Shown: positions 32,402-39,466 of the stretch, in pieces
Layout of the letters: each line of letters opens with the position of its first letter
Numbering within the stretch: the first letter of the stretch is position 1
NCBI GenBank assembly: GCA_031272505.1
Contig: JAISTQ010000008.1
Location: forward strand, 1-57,144
DNA from: Propionibacteriaceae bacterium
GTDB lineage: Bacteria; Actinomycetota; Actinomycetes; Propionibacteriales; Propionibacteriaceae
Length of the DNA: 57,144 nt
Direction: 5' to 3'
The notes under the pieces: model-generated
Databases searched by the model: none
Seen by the model: the letters and a program-made list of their open reading frames with translations, nothing else
What the model was told of the DNA's origin: nothing
Position numbers and translations under genes: made by a program

Positions 32402-32407
32402 ACAATA
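32402..32407 (-). promoter_or_regulatory. -10 box for leaderless KimA-like gene
   Basis: On the minus strand TATTGT lies six bases before GTG 32395. The divergent KTN gene has the identical box at 32458-32463. Confidence 0.45.
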
Positions 32408-32457
32408 GTTCATGGTGCGCGGAACGGAGCGGACAACCGAACAGACCCGCAACGGAG

Positions 32458-32463
32458 TATTGT
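32458..32463 (+). promoter_or_regulatory. -10 box for leaderless KTN gene
   Basis: TATTGT lies six bases before GTG 32470, mirroring the divergent KimA-like promoter. The two boxes are 50 bp apart. Confidence 0.45.
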
Positions 32464-32469
32464 TAGAGG

Positions 32470-33129
32470 GTGCATATCGTGATCATGGGTTGCGGGCGTG
32501 TCGGCGCGCTACTGGCCCGGGGTTTGGAGAATCGCGGGCATTCGGTGGCCGTCATTGACGTCGACCAGGATGCGTTCCGCCGCCTCGGCCCGGATTTCCA
32601 AGGCAAAACGGTGAAGGGCACCGGCTTCGATCCGCTGGTGTTGAAGCGGGCCGGGATCGAGCGGGCGGACGGCTTCGCGGCCGTCTCTTCAGGCGACAAC
32701 TCGAATATTCTGGCCGCCCGGGTGGTGCGCGAGACCTTCGAGGTGATGAACGTGGTGGCGCGGATTTACGACCAAGGCCGCGCGGAAGTCTATGAACGGC
32801 TCGGCATCCCGTCGGTGGCCACCGTGCGCTGGGCGGCCGACCAGGTGATGCGGCGGCTGCTCCCGCAAGGCTCGGAGCCGCTCTGGCGCGATCCGTCGGG
32901 CTCGGTGCGGCTGCTGGAAGTCCACGTCGATCCGGGCTGGGTGGGGCAGAAGGTGTCGGTGCTGGCGGCGGCAGCCGAATGCCAGGTGCCGTTCCTGCTG
33001 CGTTTCGGCACCGGGATGGTGCCCACCGCCTCCACCGTTTTCCAGGACGGCGACCTGCTCTACGCCGCCGTCGAGAATGACCAAGTTGCCGCCGTCGAGG
33101 ACATCCTCGGCCGGCCACCGAAAGCGTAG
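32470..33129 (+). CDS. ceoB: TrkA-type potassium transport regulator (KTN/RCK), CeoB-like
   Basis: A 219-residue soluble regulator with an N-terminal Rossmann KTN domain: HIVIMGCGRVGALLARGLE gives the dinucleotide-binding GxGxxG, and DVDQDAF ends strand two. The C-terminal TrkA-C domain (about 135-215) contains RLLEVHVDPGWVGQKV. Such proteins bind NAD(H) or nucleotides and gate potassium channels or transporters. M. tuberculosis CeoB is the homologue in the same position. GTG 32470 starts immediately after a -10 box (leaderless). The next KTN gene begins within seven bases of its stop. Confidence 0.9.
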   Translation: MHIVIMGCGRVGALLARGLENRGHSVAVIDVDQDAFRRLGPDFQGKTVKGTGFDPLVLKRAGIERADGFAAVSSGDNSNILAARVVRETFEVMNVVARIYDQGRAEVYERLGIPSVATVRWAADQVMRRLLPQGSEPLWRDPSGSVRLLEVHVDPGWVGQKVSVLAAAAECQVPFLLRFGTGMVPTASTVFQDGDLLYAAVENDQVAAVEDILGRPPKA

Positions 33130-33135
33130 GTGCAA

Positions 33136-33825
33136 ATGCGTATCGTCATCGCCGGAGCCGGAAACGTGGGCAGCTCCATCGCCCGCGAGTTGATCTCGCA
33201 CGGGCACCAAGTCCTGTTGATCGACCGCGATCCGCGGATCGTGCGCCCCGAGGTGGTGCCGGAGGCCGAATGGCTGCTCGCCGACGCCTGCGAGCTGGCC
33301 ACCTTGGAAGAGGCCGGGCTGGACACCTGTGACGTCGCCATCGCGGCCACCGGTGACGACAAAGCGAATCTGGTCCACTCGCTGCTCGCGAAGACCGAGT
33401 TCGGGGTGCCGCGCACGGTCGCCCGGGTGAACCATCCGTCAAACGAATGGCTCTTCAACGACCAGTGGGGGGTGGACGTGGCCGTCTCCACCCCGCGGCT
33501 GATGAGCGCGCTGGTGGAAGAGGCGGTGGCCGTGGGCGATCTGGTCCGGCTGCTCTCCTTCCGCGGTGGCGCGTCGAACCTGGTGGAGATGACGCTCCCG
33601 CCGTCCTCCCCACGGGTCGGGATCACCGTGGGCGAGTTGGAACTTCCGGGGGACGTGGTGATGGTGGCCATCATCCGTGACGGCGTGGCCCGCGCGCCCC
33701 AGCCGGATTCCGCCATCGAGGCCGCCGACGAGCTGTTCTTCCTCTGCGATCCGAGCCTGGAGGCGGATCTCGCCGCCTACTTGGCCCCGCCCACTGAGCC
33801 GGAGCCATCAGTTCCCGCCGAGTGA
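33136..33825 (+). CDS. ceoC: TrkA-type potassium transport regulator (KTN/RCK), CeoC-like
   Basis: A second KTN/TrkA-C protein, 229 residues from ATG 33136 (GTG 33130 abuts the ceoB stop and is the alternative). The Rossmann motif is IVIAGAGNVGSSIARELI, with LIDRDPRIV closing the second strand. Then come the conserved ATGDDKANLV and RVNHPSNEWLF segments, and a TrkA-C domain ending in an acidic, Pro-rich tail. CeoB and CeoC probably form a hetero-complex. No TrkH-type channel is nearby, which makes the divergent KimA-like permease their likely partner. Confidence 0.88.
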   Translation: MRIVIAGAGNVGSSIARELISHGHQVLLIDRDPRIVRPEVVPEAEWLLADACELATLEEAGLDTCDVAIAATGDDKANLVHSLLAKTEFGVPRTVARVNHPSNEWLFNDQWGVDVAVSTPRLMSALVEEAVAVGDLVRLLSFRGGASNLVEMTLPPSSPRVGITVGELELPGDVVMVAIIRDGVARAPQPDSAIEAADELFFLCDPSLEADLAAYLAPPTEPEPSVPAE

Positions 33826-33849
33826 CCCCCACCTGCCTTACGGGTACTT

Positions 33850-33855
33850 TATGCT
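33850..33855 (+). promoter_or_regulatory. -10 box for leaderless nitroreductase gene
   Basis: TATGCT lies six bases before ATG 33862; no Shine-Dalgarno is present. Confidence 0.45.
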
Positions 33856-33861
33856 TGCCCT

Positions 33862-34431
33862 ATGAACGAGACCCTGCAGATTATCGCGCAGCGGCATAGC
33901 TGCCGCGCTTTCACCGACGAGCCCATTTCCCGCGCCGATCTGGAGACGATCACCAAGGCGGGCGTGCAAGCCCCCTCGTCACGCGGGAACGCCCCCTGGT
34001 ATCTGGCCGTGATCACCAACCGGGCGCTGATCGACGACATCAAAGCCTCCGCCTGGGGCCTGATCCAGCGGCATTCGCCGGAATCGGTGGAGCGCATCAA
34101 CAGCCGGGGCGGGGATCTGTTCTACAACGCGCAGGCGCTGATCATCATCGCCACCCGGCCGACTTGGGATTTCACCTCCGAGCAGTTTGACGCCGGCCTA
34201 CTCACCGAGAACATCTGCCTAGCCGCCACCTCGCTGGGGTTGGGCTCGTGCATCTGCGGTTTCGCCACCCAGGCGTGGCGGGATGTGAAGTCTGACGACG
34301 GGGAGCGCTTCTCGAAGGCGCTGGGCTTCCCGCCCGGCTATGCGATGACGGTGGGCATCCTGCTCGGGCACCCGGCTAAGGATGGCCAGCAGCACCCAAC
34401 TGACACGTCAACCATCCACTATTTCGAGTAG
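33862..34431 (+). CDS. Nitroreductase family FMN protein
   Basis: A 189-residue flavin reductase of the nitroreductase superfamily. FMN-contacting features: QRHSCRAFTDEPI at the N-terminus, GVQAPSSRGNAPWYLAV (residues about 34-50), and LAATSLGLGSCICGF in the second half, where the isoalloxazine ring usually sits. The pair of Cys in GSCICGF is unusual but not diagnostic. Family members use NAD(P)H to reduce nitro compounds, quinones or flavin; the natural substrate cannot be read. ATG 33862 is leaderless. Its stop abuts the stop of the DUF362 gene on the other strand. Confidence 0.87.
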   Translation: MNETLQIIAQRHSCRAFTDEPISRADLETITKAGVQAPSSRGNAPWYLAVITNRALIDDIKASAWGLIQRHSPESVERINSRGGDLFYNAQALIIIATRPTWDFTSEQFDAGLLTENICLAATSLGLGSCICGFATQAWRDVKSDDGERFSKALGFPPGYAMTVGILLGHPAKDGQQHPTDTSTIHYFE

Positions 34432-35268
34432 CTAAATCTCTTCCAGAGTGTATTCCTGGGTGCCCAGGCCGAGCGCTTCGGCGTAGCCGAGGATGCGGAT
34501 GCCGCCCAGCTTCTCAATGTGGTTCGTCAGCGTGGAGCCGTCGTGGGAGGCTTGGTAGACCAGATCCACCGAGGCGCGGTCGAGGGCGACCGGGTCAAGC
34601 GAGGCGAGGATGCCGATGTCGTCCAGCTCGGCCGGCTCCGCCCCGGCGTCGCAATCGCAGGAGACCGACAGGTTGTTCAGGATGTTGATGAACGCCACCT
34701 GGTCGCCCTTGGAGTTGATGATCGCCTGGGCATACTCGGCCACCCGCTGGATGAACGGCTCGCCGGTGAGCGAGAAGCCCTTGCCGTGAATGTCCAGCTT
34801 CCCGGCGCGCGAGGCGACGCCCACGCCGAGGTTCTTGAAAGTGCCGCCGAAGCCCGCCATCGCGTGGCCCTTGAAGTGCGCGATGGAGAGCAGCGAATCG
34901 TAATTGAGCAGATGTGAGCCGACGATGGCCTGCTTGATGTACTTGCCGCCGCTCACCGGGAGGGTGGTGTCGCCGTCGGCGTCCAGGATGTCCACCGGCA
35001 ACGCGGTGAAGCCATGCTCGGCCGCCACCCGGAGGTGGTCTTCCGTCTCATAGCGCTGGCCATGGTAGAGGGTGTTGGAGTCGACGAAGGCGCCGTCAAT
35101 GCCCTTGATGATCTCGCTGAGCAACGCCGGATCGAGGTAGTTGGTGTTGCCCGCCTCACCCATGTGCAGCTTGATCGCCACCTTGCCGCCGAGCGGACGT
35201 CCCAGCGCCTGGAAGGCGGCCAGCAACGATGCCGCGCTGATCTCTTTGGTGAAGTAAACCTTGCTCAT
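34432..35268 (-). CDS. DUF362 domain protein
   Basis: A 278-residue DUF362 protein. Typical elements are VAIKLHMGEAGNTNYLDP (about 30-47), VDSNTLYHGQRYETEDH, SIAHFKGHAMAGFGGTFKN and LASLDPVALDRASVDLV. Many DUF362 proteins carry ferredoxin-type 4Fe-4S motifs; here only SCDCDAG is present, so a standard 4Fe-4S ferredoxin insert is missing. The family is common in anaerobes and has no established reaction. It begins one base after the DUF1893 stop, in an operon with DUF1893 and a likely ECF transporter subunit, suggesting a shared small-molecule pathway. Confidence 0.85.
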   Translation of the reverse strand: MSKVYFTKEISAASLLAAFQALGRPLGGKVAIKLHMGEAGNTNYLDPALLSEIIKGIDGAFVDSNTLYHGQRYETEDHLRVAAEHGFTALPVDILDADGDTTLPVSGGKYIKQAIVGSHLLNYDSLLSIAHFKGHAMAGFGGTFKNLGVGVASRAGKLDIHGKGFSLTGEPFIQRVAEYAQAIINSKGDQVAFINILNNLSVSCDCDAGAEPAELDDIGILASLDPVALDRASVDLVYQASHDGSTLTNHIEKLGGIRILGYAEALGLGTQEYTLEEI

Positions 35269-35269
35269 T

Positions 35270-35653
35270 TCAGACTCCTAACAGCTCTTTGATGCTCTCG
35301 AACGCCCGCTCCGGGTCGCTCGTCTCGGCCACCGCCACCTCCATCGGGCAGCGGCCGTCGCGTTCCCGATTCAGAATGTCGGGGACGATTTGCGTACCGG
35401 TGACGCCGATGCCGGCGCCGTCCAATTCTTTGCGGGCTGGCTCGCTGAGCACTCCCGCGCGCACATAGCCCACCTGTGCTTTGCGGTAAAGCAGCGCGGC
35501 GGCCCGTCCGACCACCTTGTCGGTGGCGGTCCAGCCGGTGACGTCCTTCCCGTCGTCAAGCAGCTCCACCAAATCCCGCAGGCCGTGGCTCACCCAGGCG
35601 ATGGTCTGGTTGCCGTCCGAAAGATAGCCGGTGATCGGCTCGTCAGTGCCCAT
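35270..35653 (-). CDS. DUF1893 protein
   Basis: A 127-residue DUF1893 protein. The family adopts a cytidine deaminase-like fold but has no proven enzyme activity. Recognisable parts are GLRDLVELLDDG, the KVVGRAAALLY helix that normally holds the first active-site-like residues, and the C-terminal CPMEVAVAETSDPERAFESI. The start overlaps the upstream ECF-S gene by 11 bp, and the stop is one base before DUF362, so all three are made together. A role linked to the transporter's substrate is inferred only. Confidence 0.83.
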   Translation of the reverse strand: MGTDEPITGYLSDGNQTIAWVSHGLRDLVELLDDGKDVTGWTATDKVVGRAAALLYRKAQVGYVRAGVLSEPARKELDGAGIGVTGTQIVPDILNRERDGRCPMEVAVAETSDPERAFESIKELLGV

Positions 35654-36170
35654 AACGCCGCTCGACCAGGTAGACGATCAGGGGAACCAACGTCAACTGC
35701 GCCACCAGCCCCGGCCAAGCGGCGGCCAGCGCCTCCCAGACGCCGGGCAGCGACAGGGTGAGCGCCAACCGGGCCACCCAGGAGATGACGACGGCCAGCA
35801 GCGCTTTGACGGCCACCGGCAGCTTGACGCGGGCCAGCCAACCGGCGGCCAGGCCCAGCACCGTCAACTGGGCGGTGATGGGGGCGAGCAGCGGCAGCGC
35901 GGGCATCGCGGTGAGCGCGTAGGCCAGCAGCGGGGCGAGCAGCCCGGTGAGCGCGCCGGTAAGCGGGCCTGCCAACAGGCCAACCAGCAGCACCGGGAAG
36001 AACATCGGCAGCAGGCTCTGTCCGAGGGCGGGGCCGACCCCGGTGGCGGCGCCGAGCAGATGGAACGCCTGCGGCAGGGTGACGGCGGCCACCAGGCCTA
36101 CGGCGACGGCAGCCGTCCGTCCTTTGATCGAGCTGACGACCGGCAGGCGGGTTGCGATTGCAATACTCAT
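35643..36170 (-). CDS. Probable ECF transporter substrate-binding (S) subunit
   Basis: A 175-residue protein with about six hydrophobic segments, mostly Ala/Leu/Gly, the size and layout of S components of energy-coupling factor vitamin transporters. The stretch LGQSLLPMFFPVLLVGLLAGPLTG resembles the MxxPxxxAGxLxGP region common to S subunits, and the N-terminus has a short basic segment. GGGAGG precedes ATG 36170 and TAGAAT at 36189-36194 is a likely -10. No EcfA or EcfT genes are nearby, so it would use a shared module elsewhere. The substrate cannot be read. A different small membrane protein is possible. Confidence 0.65.
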   Translation of the reverse strand: MSIAIATRLPVVSSIKGRTAAVAVGLVAAVTLPQAFHLLGAATGVGPALGQSLLPMFFPVLLVGLLAGPLTGALTGLLAPLLAYALTAMPALPLLAPITAQLTVLGLAAGWLARVKLPVAVKALLAVVISWVARLALTLSLPGVWEALAAAWPGLVAQLTLVPLIVYLVERRYGH

Positions 36171-36218
36171 GTTTTACCTCCCAAGCGCATTCTATCCCCG
36201 ATCTGGCGCGGCGAAGCT

Positions 36219-36259
36219 CGGTGTCGGACTTGACACCGGTACGAATAATGTGATATCAC
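36219..36259. promoter_or_regulatory. Divergent promoter/operator region of the SPFH and ECF-S genes
   Basis: Toward SPFH, TTGACA (36230-36235) and TATCAC (36254-36259, 18-bp spacer) form a promoter. An inverted repeat CGGTGTC-N6-GACACCG (36219-36238) overlaps the -35, and a perfect palindrome GTGATATCAC (36250-36259) overlaps the -10. A related half site TATCAGA follows at 36265. The ribbon-helix-helix protein of the same operon is a candidate ligand. Confidence 0.5.
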
Positions 36260-36293
36260 TTTGCTATCAGATTATTTACTAGGAGGGAAGAAA

Positions 36294-37235
36294 ATGTCTG
36301 AGGCAACCGTGGTATCAACCAAGCCGGTCGGCCACACCGGCACTGAAGTAGACGTGAAAGAGCGCAAGGCGTTCTCCACCAACGGGCTGTTGGTGGCCTT
36401 GGTGATGCTGGCGATGTGGGCTGCCTGCATCTACTTGTTCATCTTGGGGGCCATCCAGTTCGAATCCTTCGGGGACGGCACGCTGAACATGGTGCTCGCC
36501 ACCTTGCTGCTGCTGCTCGGCTTCGTCCCGATGTCGATGATCACCATCGTCGCCCCCGGCGACACCAAGGTGATCCAGTTCTTCGGGAATTACGTCGGCA
36601 CCGTGCGCAAGACCGGGCTGCGCGCCGTCGCCCCGTTCACCACCCACAAGAAGGTCTCCATCAAGGTGAACAACTTCGAGACCGAGGATCTGAAGGTGAA
36701 TGACGCGGATGGCAATCCGGTGAACATCGCCGCCATCATCGTCTGGCAGGTGGCGGACACCGCGAAGGCCACCTTCGCCGTAGAGGATCACCAGCGGTTC
36801 GTGAAGGTGCAGTCGGAGGCGGCGCTGCGGCATGTGGCGACGACCCACCCGTACGATTCCAACACGCCGGGCACCGAGAGCCTGCGCGGCTCCACCGATC
36901 TAGTGGCCAGCCAGTTGGCCGAAGAGGTGGCGGCGCGGGTCGCCCTGGCGGGCATCGAGATCATCGAGACGCGGATCGCCGGCCTGGCCTACGCGCAGGA
37001 AATCGCCCATGCGATGCTGCAGCGGCAGCAGGCGGCGGCCGTGATCGCGGCGCGCGAGAAGATCGTCGAGGGCGCGGTCTCCATGGTCGAGGGGGCGTTG
37101 CAGCAGTTGGAGGAGCACTCGGTCGTCGAGCTGGATGACGAGCGCAAGGCCGCCATGGTCTCCAACCTGCTGGTGGTGCTCTGCGGCTCCACCCAGGCCA
37201 CTCCGGTCGTTAACACGGGCACGCTCTACGGATAA
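36294..37235 (+). CDS. SPFH/band-7 domain membrane protein
   Basis: A 313-residue stomatin/prohibitin-family protein. Two hydrophobic segments near the N-terminus (about 30-52 and 62-82) anchor it. Then comes the SPFH domain (about 85-215) with [19 protein letters not shown] and the coiled-coil-like region [31 protein letters not shown] proteins form large rings or scaffold membrane microdomains. AGGAGGGA lies upstream of ATG 36294 at good spacing. It is followed four bases later by a ribbon-helix-helix gene. The frame upstream to 36261 overlaps the promoter and is ignored. Confidence 0.87.
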   Translation: MSEATVVSTKPVGHTGTEVDVKERKAFSTNGLLVALVMLAMWAACIYLFILGAIQFESFGDGTLNMVLATLLLLLGFVPMSMITIVAPGDTKVIQFFGNYVGTVRKTGLRAVAPFTTHKKVSIKVNNFETEDLKVNDADGNPVNIAAIIVWQVADTAKATFAVEDHQRFVKVQSEAALRHVATTHPYDSNTPGTESLRGSTDLVASQLAEEVAARVALAGIEIIETRIAGLAYAQEIAHAMLQRQQAAAVIAAREKIVEGAVSMVEGALQQLEEHSVVELDDERKAAMVSNLLVVLCGSTQATPVVNTGTLYG

Positions 37236-37239
37236 CCTC

Positions 37240-37467
37240 ATGGCCAAGCCGGACACCGAGCCGAAAGGGGGACGGGCGGATCGCAAGTCCGTCCTCCTCC
37301 GCCTCGACCCCAACGTGCATGACGCGCTCACCCGCTGGGCGAACGACGAGTTCCGCTCCCTGAACGCCCACGTCGAAGTGCTGCTCCGCGACGCCCTGAA
37401 ACGCGCTGGCCGCCTCCCCAAATCCGCCGCCCCCATCCCCAAACGCGGCCGCCCACCCGGCACATAA
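37240..37467 (+). CDS. Small ribbon-helix-helix (Arc-like) DNA-binding protein
   Basis: A 75-residue protein with a basic, flexible N-terminus, then KSVLLRLDPNVHDALTRWA followed by EFRSLNAHVEVLLRDAL: a short beta-strand and two helices as in Arc/MetJ ribbon-helix-helix dimers. The C-terminal tail is Lys/Pro-rich. It starts four bases after the SPFH stop and must share its mRNA. Autoregulation through the palindrome at 36250-36259 is an inference. Arc-type antitoxins look similar, but no toxin is present; SPFH is the only partner. Confidence 0.8.
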   Translation: MAKPDTEPKGGRADRKSVLLRLDPNVHDALTRWANDEFRSLNAHVEVLLRDALKRAGRLPKSAAPIPKRGRPPGT

Positions 37468-37474
37468 CCAAGCG

Positions 37475-37745
37475 CCCCATCCGTCATCTGTGGTGGTTTT
37501 CCAGGCCTCCCCATCCGTCATCTGTGGTGGTTTTCCAGCGTCCCCATGCGTCACCTGTGGTGGTTTTCCAGGCCTCCCCATCCGTCATCCTCGACGTGCG
37601 CGCCGGTGACCTACTCGGCAGTGGGTGTATTCAGAGCCTCCCCCCGTCATCCTCGACGTGCGCGCCGGTGACCTACTCGGCAGTGGGTGTATTCAGAGCC
37701 TCCCCCCCCGTCATCCTCGACCGCAGGTCGGGGATCCAGTGAGCG
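37475..37745. repeat. CGTCATC-seeded tandem repeat array
   Basis: Three near-identical 30-bp copies (37475-37504, 37509-37538, 37542-37571) at a 33-34 bp period are followed by two copies of a 62-64 bp unit (from 37582 and 37644) and a terminal unit (from 37708). CGTCATC or CGTCACC starts at 37482, 37516, 37549, 37583, 37645 and 37709. The last unit, CGTCATCCTCGACCGCAGGT, ends GGGGATCCAGTGAG like that at 7925. No gene is supported between 37468 and 37813. Confidence 0.8.
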
Positions 37746-37813
37746 ACGCGCGTCAGCGCTTGGAGCGAACAAAAGGTGCGGGAGCGAAGCGACCACCACT
37801 AAGCTCGTCACTT

Positions 37814-39412
37814 GTGATAACCGCCCGGGAGCTTGAGGTGCGCGCTGGTCCGCTGCTGCTGCTCAAGCCGACGTCATTCCAAATCGCGCCCGGCGACAAA
37901 ATCGGCCTGGTGGGCCGCAACGGGGCGGGAAAGACGACGTTGACGCGCATCCTCGCCGGTGAGGCGCTGCCCGCGACCGGACGGGTGTCGCGCTCGAGCA
38001 AGATCGGGTACCTTCCCCAAGACCCGCGCACCGGCGATCTCGACCAACTCGTCAAGACCCGCATCCTGACTTCGCGCGGCCTGGACAAGATCACCGCCCG
38101 GCTGAACCGCTACTCGCACGCGATGGCGGAAGCTGAGGGCGAGGAACGCGAGAAGGCGATGCGCTCGTATGCGCGGGCGGAGGCGGAGCTGGACGTCGCC
38201 GGCGGCTATGCGGCGGAGGCGCAGGCGGCGCAGTTGGCGGCGAACCTGGGGTTGCCCGAACGGGTGTTGACGCAGCAGTTGGGCACCCTCTCGGGCGGGC
38301 AGCGCAGGCGGGTGGAGCTGGCGCGGATCCTGTTCTCAGGCGCGGACACGCTGCTGTTGGACGAGCCCACCAACCATCTGGACGCCGACTCGATCGTCTG
38401 GCTGCGTTCGTTCATCGCCGGGTATCCGGGCGGGGTGTTGATGATCTCGCACGACGCCGGGCTGCTGGAGACCACCGCGAACAAGGTCTTCCATCTGGAC
38501 GCGAACCGGCAGGTGCTGGACATGTACGCGATGGATTGGAAGCACTATCTGGCGCAACGGGAGTTGGACGAGCGGCGGCGCAAGCGCGAACGGGCGTCGG
38601 CGCAACGCAAGGCGGAGGCGTTGCAGGCGCAGGCCGACAAGATGCGGGCGAAGGCCACCAAGGCGGTGGCGGCGCAGCAGATGGACAAGCGGGCCGAGCG
38701 GCTCCTGGACGGCCTGGAGGAGGTGCGCGCCAAGGAGAAGGTGGCGAAGATCCGCTTCCCGAAGCCCGCCCCGGTGGGCAAGACGCCGCTGCAAGCCCGG
38801 GATTTGAGCAAGTCGTATGGCTCGTTGGAGGTGTTTTCGTCGGTGGATCTGGCCATCGACCGCGGCTCGCGGGTGGTGGTGCTCGGCTTGAACGGCGCCG
38901 GGAAGACCACCTTGCTGCGGCTGCTGAACCGGCTGGAGGCGCCCGATTCGGGGGAGATCATCGACGGGCACGGGCTGAAGCTGGGCTACTACGCCCAGGA
39001 GCACGAGACGCTGGATACCGAGCGGACGGTGCTGGAGAACATGATGACGGCCTCCGACGAACTGCCCGAGACCCAGGTGCGTTCGATTCTCGGCTCGTTC
39101 CTGTTCATCGGTGACGATGTGAACAAGCCGGTGCGGGTGCTTTCCGGCGGCGAGAAGACGCGGCTGGCGTTGGCGGTGCTGGTGGTTTCGGCGGCGAATG
39201 TGCTGCTGCTGGACGAGCCCACCAACAACCTCGATCCGGCCTCCCGCGAGGAGGTGCTGCACGCCATCCACGATTACAAAGGGGCGATCATTCTGGTCAC
39301 CCACGACGAGGGGGCGGTCAAGGCGCTGGCGCCCGAGCGGGTGCTGTTGCTGCCGGACGGGGTGGAGGACTTTTGGTCGGCTGACTACGCCGATCTGGTG
39401 GCCTTGGATTAG
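37814..39412 (+). CDS. ABC-F family ATPase
   Basis: A 532-residue protein with two ABC ATPase domains and no membrane segments, i.e. an ABC-F translation factor or ribosome-protection type. Domain one has GRNGAGKTTL, LSGGQRRRVELARIL and LLLDEPTNHLD. A Lys/Arg-rich linker of about 80 residues follows (RRRKRERASAQRKAEALQ). Domain two has GLNGAGKTTLL, LSGGEKTRLALAVL and LLLDEPTNNLD. ABC-F proteins act at the ribosomal E site. The linker is basic and moderate in length, so antibiotic resistance cannot be deduced. GTG 37814 gives the usual start; the frame upstream runs through the repeats and is not coding. Confidence 0.88.
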   Translation: MITARELEVRAGPLLLLKPTSFQIAPGDKIGLVGRNGAGKTTLTRILAGEALPATGRVSRSSKIGYLPQDPRTGDLDQLVKTRILTSRGLDKITARLNRYSHAMAEAEGEEREKAMRSYARAEAELDVAGGYAAEAQAAQLAANLGLPERVLTQQLGTLSGGQRRRVELARILFSGADTLLLDEPTNHLDADSIVWLRSFIAGYPGGVLMISHDAGLLETTANKVFHLDANRQVLDMYAMDWKHYLAQRELDERRRKRERASAQRKAEALQAQADKMRAKATKAVAAQQMDKRAERLLDGLEEVRAKEKVAKIRFPKPAPVGKTPLQARDLSKSYGSLEVFSSVDLAIDRGSRVVVLGLNGAGKTTLLRLLNRLEAPDSGEIIDGHGLKLGYYAQEHETLDTERTVLENMMTASDELPETQVRSILGSFLFIGDDVNKPVRVLSGGEKTRLALAVLVVSAANVLLLDEPTNNLDPASREEVLHAIHDYKGAIILVTHDEGAVKALAPERVLLLPDGVEDFWSADYADLVALD

Positions 39413-39438
39413 TCTCCTGTCCGCGTCGGAAAAATAAA

Positions 39439-39460
39439 TGTCGTACCCCCACATTAGGCT
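39439..39460 (+). promoter_or_regulatory. PafBC-type DNA-damage promoter of adnA
   Basis: TGTCGTAC (39439-39446), eight bases, TAGGCT (39455-39460), then six bases to ATG 39467. This follows the RecA-independent damage promoter pattern TGTCRGTG-N8-TAnnnT of mycobacteria. ATAAATGTCG also precedes recC and the helicase gene. Confidence 0.6.
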
Positions 39461-39466
39461 GTACGC

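Noticed and set aside
37240..37467. Toxin-antitoxin pair with the RHH protein as antitoxin
   Set aside because: No toxin gene is adjacent; the only partner is the SPFH protein.
37475..37745. Possible CRISPR array
   Set aside because: Repeats are adjacent with almost no unique spacers, unit lengths differ (about 30 versus 62 bp), and no cas genes are present.
37625..37813. N-terminal extension of the ABC-F gene
   Set aside because: This part of the frame is made of the tandem repeats; ABC domain homology starts just after GTG 37814.
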